This document shows positions 57,464 to 64,000 of a stretch of DNA of 64,000 nucleotides, piece after piece; positions within the stretch are counted from its first letter, which is position 1, and the number at the start of each line of letters is the position of its first letter. Made by a program: the position numbers and the translations under genes. The stretch is from Tamarix chinensis (lineage: Eukaryota; Streptophyta; Magnoliopsida; Caryophyllales; Tamaricaceae), in assembly GCA_030549775.1 (NCBI GenBank), contig CM060171.1, positions 60,880,360 through 60,944,359 on the forward strand. Direction: 5' to 3'. Under the pieces are notes generated by a model that saw only the letters and a program-made list of their open reading frames with translations, made no database searches and was not told the origin of the DNA.

Positions 57464-60110
57464 CTAGTGGCTTCATCTTAGTCCGAGTCAACTTCTTTTA
57501 TTTTTGAAGGTAGTCCTCCAAGTTGGAAACCTTGACCTTTAGAAAGTTTACATCAGTCGAGTTAGATTTTAAGTACTCCTCTCAGCTTCTTGCTTATCCA
57601 CTTTTGCCTCAAGGAATTCATTTTTTGCTTTTAGAGTTAAATATCTTGATGTTCTTTCTCTACCTGACGGAAGCAATTAGCACTCCATTAAAATCTATTA
57701 ATTTTTTTTGCATAGATAGATGCTTCAAATATCATCAACATTGTTATTTAGTGTTTACACCAAGTTTTTTTCAAATATAAAATATGAAAATGATGATGCA
57801 CTTGGAAATAGAGATTTAAGTCTGCCTTTAGTAGAGTCTTCATTTTAAGGGCATCAACCATATATTTATAATAGCCTAAAATTATTGCCTTAACCAACTC
57901 AAGATCGGCATTATTGTCCATGTGAAAGTTAAAGAAAGAAAAGTTGTCGGACATGGTTAAGGTGACTCATTTATCTTCAATATAGACTTAGAGCCCCTTT
58001 CACAATATATTTTTCTTGAAGGGAAAGCTTTTAGTTTGGCTACTTCGGCATCATGACCCTATAGCCTACAAACTTTTTTTTGTTGGGTCGCCAAAACTAG
58101 TACTAGATTTCTTCTACATCTTTGACGATGGAATAAAGATAACTTCGGCATTTGTACCTACTTTCCTATAGCCTTCATACAATCATCCTCACCTTTGTCT
58201 AAAATTATTATGGTTTCTTTATTGGGACTGGGGTTGGGGTTGCTTCAAGAAAGGATTTTTATGAAATGAGTTTGGACACCATTAATAATGATTGTAAAAC
58301 ACATTTCTCCTTTCTTTGAGTTTCCTTTTGAAGTAACTCAAAAGGATCATCTTTATTTTTGGGAGTTGCTAGCTTCTTGGTGGTAAGTTTCTTGGATGGG
58401 GCTTTTGGAGCTATCTTAGATGAAGCTATTAGGATAGCTCTAGGTAGATTTTCCTTCTGGAAAGGTAAATAAGGCTAAGGAGAATCATAGATGATGAGAA
58501 GAAATGAGGAATCATGTATGATAATAGGGTCAAAATTAGCATTTAAGGATGTGTTTGTGGTTGGGGCAGATGCAAATAGGGAAACTCAAGTGGGCACCTT
58601 AATAGTAAAAAGTTCATCATAATATACATAGGGTCCCTTATAGCTAAACAAGTTGATAAGAGCTTTAGTATGTTTTCCTCTCGATGAGGCTAGGGTGATA
58701 ACCAACAATGGGGTGAATAAAAGGAGTATCAAGATGGATGCCACTAACCCAATTTAGTTTTGTATTTTTCTTTTTAGGGTTGATTTTAGCAATCCCCTTT
58801 GCTTCTTGAACAAATAAAAATATGAAGGTATTTTACACTATGGTTATAATTGAGGTCATATAGTAAGGATATTTTGAAGTATGAATGGAAAAACATATTT
58901 TTTATTTAGATGCTTTAACTGTAGTCATTAAGGCACTAGATGTAGGCACCCCAGGTGGAAACAAATATGGGCCTTCTAATGCCCTTAAACAAGTTTAGGA
59001 GAACAAAATTTTGATAAGATTTGCATTCATAAAATTGTACAGATAAAATATTTATGCTCACTCAATTGACAAACTTATAAAATTGACAAATGGATAAGAA
59101 TGATGAAGGGGGAAGAAATTACTTACTAGTGTTAGAAATCAACCCAATATTTTTAAGGCGGACTGGTTCACTCATGACCTCACTATTATTAATTATATGT
59201 CCATACTATACAAGCTTTCCAAATCTATCAATGTTGGCTTATATTTCCAATGAGAAAGGTGGAGACTCCTCGACATCATGGGTAAGTTGGCCCCATTTAG
59301 GCAAATCCTATTTGCGATCTTCTCGAACAAAAAAGTATTGTGTCTTCCACCTTTTTATAGAGGACCTATAATCTTTGATGAATTTATTATTGCCTCTTAT
59401 TTGAATAGAATAGAAGCTCATAGTTGAATAATGACTTAGAAATTTAAAAAAAAAGTGTTTGAACAACTCTATCATTAGTTGGATGTCTGGTAAATAGCAC
59501 CCATATAAGAATTTGACCACCATCCTCTAGGAATTGGGGATAAATTGAGTTGGAATTAAATGATAGACACAAATAAAATCTTTAATACATGGCTGCAAAG
59601 GTAGATGCACTCTAGCACATGAAGTCTTGATAGATAATGTTGTACATAAAGCTAGGGGACTATTAGCTCTATCGATTGTAGAAGGATGGATCAGCTTGAG
59701 ATCAGAAGAAAAGTGGTACTTAATATGAAATTGGTTAATTCAAGCTTCAATAATATTGCTTGGAGGAAGTGTGTCCAAGTCTTAGGATTTAAAATCATCC
59801 ATACAAAAATCAAAGAGGAAGTTTAAAGAGGATGGAGTGGTCGACTGGTTCATGGGAAGTAAGGAGGAAGAATGCAAAGTTTGAATAATGAGAAGTAGAT
59901 GAACAATGGGTGTGATTAAGATGCTTAAGGTAAAGAACTTTCAAACAATTAGGGTACTTATGAAGTCTCTCAAGATAAATTGTGGCTAGTAAACCAATGA
60001 CATAAAATCCAAAAGTTTGGCTACCATTAGGAAGCTTGTTTCGGTGTACTTCTCTACTCACGGTGATAGTGGGAGGAATTTCACATATATTAGTAGATGA
60101 AGACAATAGT
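57464..60110 (-). pseudogene. Decayed plant 'gypsy-type transposon' gag-like frame
   Basis: On the minus strand, from right to left: a Ser-rich head with LPNGSQTFGFYVIGLLATIY; then ANSPLALCTTLSIKTSCARV followed by HLPLQPCIKDFICVYHLIPT and QFIPNSWRMVV-like text; then NNKFIKDYRSSIKRWKTQYF; and a Lys/Glu-rich coiled-coil-like tail near 57500-57640 (KNEFLEAKVDKQEAER). Order and motifs (P-L-x-P-F-I-x-D-F...; K-x-W-K-x-x-Y-F-F-V) resemble the plant Transposase_28 'putative gypsy type transposon' domain. Stops split it into frames at 57748-57954, 59308-59523 and 59810-60106. The match is by memory of motifs only. Confidence 0.45.
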
Positions 60111-60759
60111 GGTGTAGAAGGTTCCCTATCGAAGATAAAATCAAAACATAGGAGATTTAGTAGACCAAATAAAGGAGACTGAAATCTTTAGGTTTCTGGT
60201 AGACGTGAATTTGAAGTAAAAGAAATTAAATCTTAATGCAAAAGAAAGCACAAACGTTGAGTAACTCATAAAGTATTGTAATCAAAATAGAGAAAAGTGG
60301 ATAAATTGTAGGGATTTATATATATAGTGATGAAAGATAGCTAGAAATACCTAGATTTCAATTCAGAAGAAAAATAATTTTCTAGGATGTGTATACTCAT
60401 TACCGAGGGTGTATTCCGTAGATTTTGCAATAATCAATTGATTTTTGTGCCCTCTTGAGAATACGGAAGTCAAATTACAACTTTGATCCTTTCATTTTTT
60501 ATGTAATATAGCAGTGACAAAAATGTATGGGCTTTAGTTACCTATGAAGGTGTTTCTTTTATATCACACTACAATATTGCGTGGCCTTTATGGGCTAGGA
60601 TTATGTTCCTTGTTGAAAAGTGGAAATAAGGAGGACAATGCTTTCCTGATAACCTATTTTTTTACACTAACTTATTCTTATTCAAATTCAAAATTCAAAA
60701 TTTGTTTAAACTTATACAATTTATCATTTCATGATATATTGGTTCTCTTCTTATAGGAT
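60111..60759. other. AT-rich sequence with no recognised feature
   Basis: It lies upstream of the gag-like frame on the minus strand, where a leader or LTR would be expected, but I found no TG...CA ends or primer-binding site. Confidence 0.3.
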
Positions 60760-61200
60760 TACCCGACTCGATGTATTCTATATTTTGTTTTGCCCTTCGC
60801 TCTTTATGGCATATACTTTGTCTGATGAACTTTAATGTATAAGAATGTCCACCACCCATTATGATGTCTTGTTTGTCTAACATACCTTAATGTATAAGTT
60901 TGTTCGTTATTCTCTAATAGATCTAATGTATAAGTTTGTCCATTATATTCTATGTTGCATATTTTTTCCAACATACCTTAATGTATAAAGTTATCCATTG
61001 TCCTTTATGATATAGTGTTTGTCTAAAAAAGTTAATGACAATGTTTTTGTCCGTCAGCTTTATGATGTATATTTTTTGGGTCGATGGACCTAATGTATAG
61101 ATTTATCTATCCAACTAATTTTTAATCTATGGGTTTGTCCATCGCCCTTTATGTTGTATAACTTTTAGTTGACAAAACTAATGCCTAGTTATGGTTGTCA
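60760..61200 (+). repeat. Degenerate minisatellite, about 60-65 bp period
   Basis: The words CTTAATGTATAAGTTTGTCC and CCTTTATGATGTAT recur about seven times with many indels (near 60830, 60885, 60930, 60975, 61030, 61085, 61130). It is non-coding. Confidence 0.7.
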
Positions 61201-61714
61201 TTCATGATATTGTTGTCTAACTTATCTACCCCTTGAAAGCAGCTGATATGGCAGATTGATTTTTGAAAGAAGTGATGATATGGATATTTTCTTAACTAGA
61301 CTATTAGACCCTTGAACAACGACCTAAAAGATAAGGATTGGCCTCAAAAGTATCATAAGCTAGGCCCAAATATATCTCAACCAATCCTATTTGGCCTTGG
61401 ACAGGTCTCAATCTACTAGCATACAAAGCTCTATTTTTAGGCTAACACTCTATGTAACACTCAAGATAACTTCTCTTTTCTCCATCGTATAGTATGTTTC
61501 CTTTCCCTTGCCCTGATTTAACCCCTATATATATGGAGTCTTGTAGTCATTTTGTGGATATGGGAAATTACAATAATATTTTAATATTTGTGTTCTCTCA
61601 CCTCATTTTACCATCAGTATTTCGCTAATACTAATATCTATCTTAATCCTTAAGAACCTCTATGTTGATTTCTAAATAATTGGAATTAAAGGATTAAAAT
61701 TGGAATGAATTAGT

Positions 61715-61975
61715 TATGTCTTGTAGGGCTATGGCTTATTACCTAGCCTCGACCTATTATGGCTAGATATTACTTATTGTGGGGTTATGCCTTATTACCT
61801 AACCGAGGTCTATTTTGGATAGAAATTATTTTTATGGGGCTATGATTTGTTACCTAACCTTGACCTTTAATGGATAGGTATTTCTTTAACCTTGACTGAT
61901 GAATACCTTTCATGACTAGTTGTTTGTGTTGACCCTCAGCGGTGAAGGCATTTCATGGCTAGTTGTTTGTAACCC
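61715..61975 (+). repeat. Two adjacent short tandem repeats
   Basis: Three copies of a 58-bp unit (GGGCTATGGCTTATTACCTA then GCCTCGACCTATTATGG) near 61725, 61784 and 61843 are followed by two copies of a roughly 60-bp unit ending CATGGCTAGTTGTTTGT (near 61865 and 61930). Confidence 0.75.
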
Positions 61976-63071
61976 TAAGTAATCAAAGTAATCAAGGAAT
62001 TAATTAATTTTTGTGTGTGGATATTAATATCCATTGTGGAATAATATGGTGGTGTGAATAAATTATTAATCATATAAAGTTAAATATATCTTGAGTTGGG
62101 AGAGAAATCTCGTGCCTCAGACTTAGGCCCTCAAGTTCATATAGTTGTGAAATGCCCTAGAATTATTTATTTTAAGATATATTATTAAATAAGGATTTAT
62201 TAGAAAATTAATTTAATTTATTATTTTATTTGGAATAAGAAGGATTTATTTAGGGCAAATTAATAAGAATTTATAAATATTTTTTTATAAAGGAAAAATT
62301 GGGCTTTTTTTAATTAAAAAGGAATTTAGGAGAAATATTTTAAAGGCCCTAAATTAGCCTAAAAAGGAGGTTTAATATTTTTTTATTTAAATATTTTTAT
62401 TGTAAATACCCAAAATATTCTAAATATATTATGCAAACCCAAAACCCTTAAATTTTTCTTTTTTCCTCTTTCCTTTTTCCTTCTTTTCTTTCTTTTCTTC
62501 TTTTCTTCTTTTCTTCTTTTCTTCTTTTCCTTTTTCTTTTCTCTTGATGGATTGGGCCTGGACGCAACCCAATCCCCTTTTCCCTTCTTCTTCCTCCGCG
62601 ACCCAGCGCCGTTTCTTTGTTCTTCCTGCGGCATCTTGACGCCGCATTTCGTCCCTTATTCCTCTGAGATGTTGCGTCTCGTTTAATGAAAATCTAACCG
62701 TTACCAAACCGGTCCGGTTCTCCTCTTTTCCTTTTCTTTCCCGACTGTTGGTTCACCCCCCTCCTTCCTTCTTCCTCCTTTCTCCCCCATCGTTGAAGCC
62801 TACAACTCCCGTCCCCAAAAATGGCTCCGCCGACCATGAGGGTTTTGACCGGCCGATTTCCCCTTCATTTTCTCCCTATTGACTCGCATATTAGCTTGGC
62901 ATGATCGGTTATCCTCAACTCCCGCTCATTCTCTCCCTATTTTTTCTCGAAGGGTCAAACCCGACCAAATCTTTCGCCGGCCGATTATCGCCTCCGGCTG
63001 CCCTAAACCCTACATAGAATACCCTCCTACCCTCCTACCACCCCCAAAACCCTACCATTCCCTCTAACCTC

Positions 63072-63079
63072 TATAAATA
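63072..63079 (+). promoter_or_regulatory. LTR TATA box, copy D
   Basis: TATAAATA in AACCTCTATAAATAGCC, 0.92 kb from the LTR start. Confidence 0.55.
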
Positions 63080-63762
63080 GCCTCGATTGGAGTGTTTTCA
63101 AAACTTTTCCTCCCCGAAACCCTAAAAGATAACCGTGCACCACCTTGACTTCAGCCGAGCCTTCAGCCCCGATAGCCAACCTCACCAACACCGCTGCATC
63201 CCAAATTCTTCCTTGCATTTCACTCTAGCTAACTAAGTTCTCCACATCCTTCAATTTTTCTCGCACGAGCCGCCATAGCCGTGCCAAATCTCCTGTCCAT
63301 CTCGCAAAAATCTATACCTCGCAACCTTTAAGCCACCGTCCGCCACCACTTCTGCCACTTCTATTGCCTTCTACACCACCCAAAAACTTCTTCTAATTCT
63401 ACTCCACCAAACCATAACCTTATTTTCTCTTTTCCCCTTCTTTTTCCCTCTTTTTCTTCATCTTTTTCCCTCTTAGACTCCTTTTTCGGCCACCGCCGTA
63501 CACCACTGCCGGTGCCACCCATCCCTACCGACTTAAGGTGAAACCCTAGACCTTCTTAGCCCTTCTTTTATATTTATTTACATTTATTCTGTTTTTATTC
63601 AAATTTTAATGTTTATTAGATGATTATGATGATGATGATTATTATTATTAGATGGAATATTAATTCTAAGTTTTCTTTGCAGGGTAGAGAGTAGGAATAA
63701 AATAATTACGATTATTAGTTTCGAATTTTAGGTATTATTTGAATTATTATATATTTTATTAC

Positions 63763-63870
<108 letters not shown>

Positions 63871-64000
63871 AATTATTTTTATTATTATTGTTAATTATTC
63901 TGGAAGGGCCGAGACCTTAATTCTATTATTAGTATTCACACATATGCTTTTTAGTATGATTATTACTATTTTTACTATTATTAACAATATTATTATTATC

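Noticed and set aside
62383..62707. Lys/Arg/Glu-rich minus-strand frames
   Set aside because: Antisense of the TTCTTTTCTTC pyrimidine tract of LTR copy D.

Overview
This window is repeat-dense nuclear DNA of a flowering plant. It is AT-rich, has intron-containing protein coding, and is packed with nested plant LTR retrotransposons, MITEs and a Cassandra TRIM. I cannot narrow the species. Only one gene looks intact: a nine-exon gene (20520-24913, + strand) for a 560-residue, five-pass membrane protein with a signal peptide, of the plant family annotated 'transmembrane protein / plasma membrane fusion protein' (tweety-like topology). No RNA genes, CRISPR arrays or bacterial-type features were seen. 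Most open frames in the GC-rich, CT-rich stretches are low-complexity artefacts inside LTRs.

Layout. 1-3393: a decayed Ty1/copia gag-pol on the minus strand, split by a copia solo LTR (535-1990, TSD GAACC). 3394-3990: the 5' piece of a giant gypsy-type LTR. 4000-5157 and 10970-13290: unrecognised AT-rich host sequence with segmental duplications, split by a composite insertion (5163-10964, TSD CCATA) made of a Cassandra-like LTR joined to a 5.5-kb LTR. 13294-16458: two adjacent Harbinger-like elements. 16486-17400: a decayed copia 3' end. 17400-20300: AT-rich intergenic DNA. 20520-24913: the gene. 25726-26203: a 5'-truncated L1-type LINE with its TSD. 26262-26861: a hAT-like MITE. 27823-37125: a giant solo LTR with a second giant LTR nested in it (29194-33243, TSD CCACC). 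37126-45400: AT-rich relics of LTR elements. 45405-47458: a decayed Reina-like chromovirus pol fused to a fragment of a giant LTR. That fragment was then hit by another LTR (47604-56036, TSD ATAAT), itself hit by a fourth (49488-54367, TSD GGGAG), and separately by a complete Cassandra TRIM (56331-57116, TSD ATGAG). 57464-60110: a decayed gag-like frame on the minus strand. 60760-61960: degenerate minisatellites. 62148-64000: the start of another giant LTR, cut by the window edge.

The most striking content is the giant LTR family. Single LTRs of about 3.5 to 5.5 kb have TG...CA ends (or a mutated TA start) and mostly exact 5-bp target duplications. They share a TATA box 0.9 kb from the 5' end, a GC/CT-rich leader, an ATT-type trinucleotide microsatellite zone, a donor-like AGGTAAGGAT motif, a hairpin-forming minisatellite (CCACCGGCTATAATAGTGG) and a conserved 3' block ending in an acceptor-like TTTGTGCAGGT. 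Parts of the 3' module persist even in LTRs whose remaining sequence has diverged widely, so it is the best candidate here for an undescribed functional module. All dating and functional statements about it are inference.
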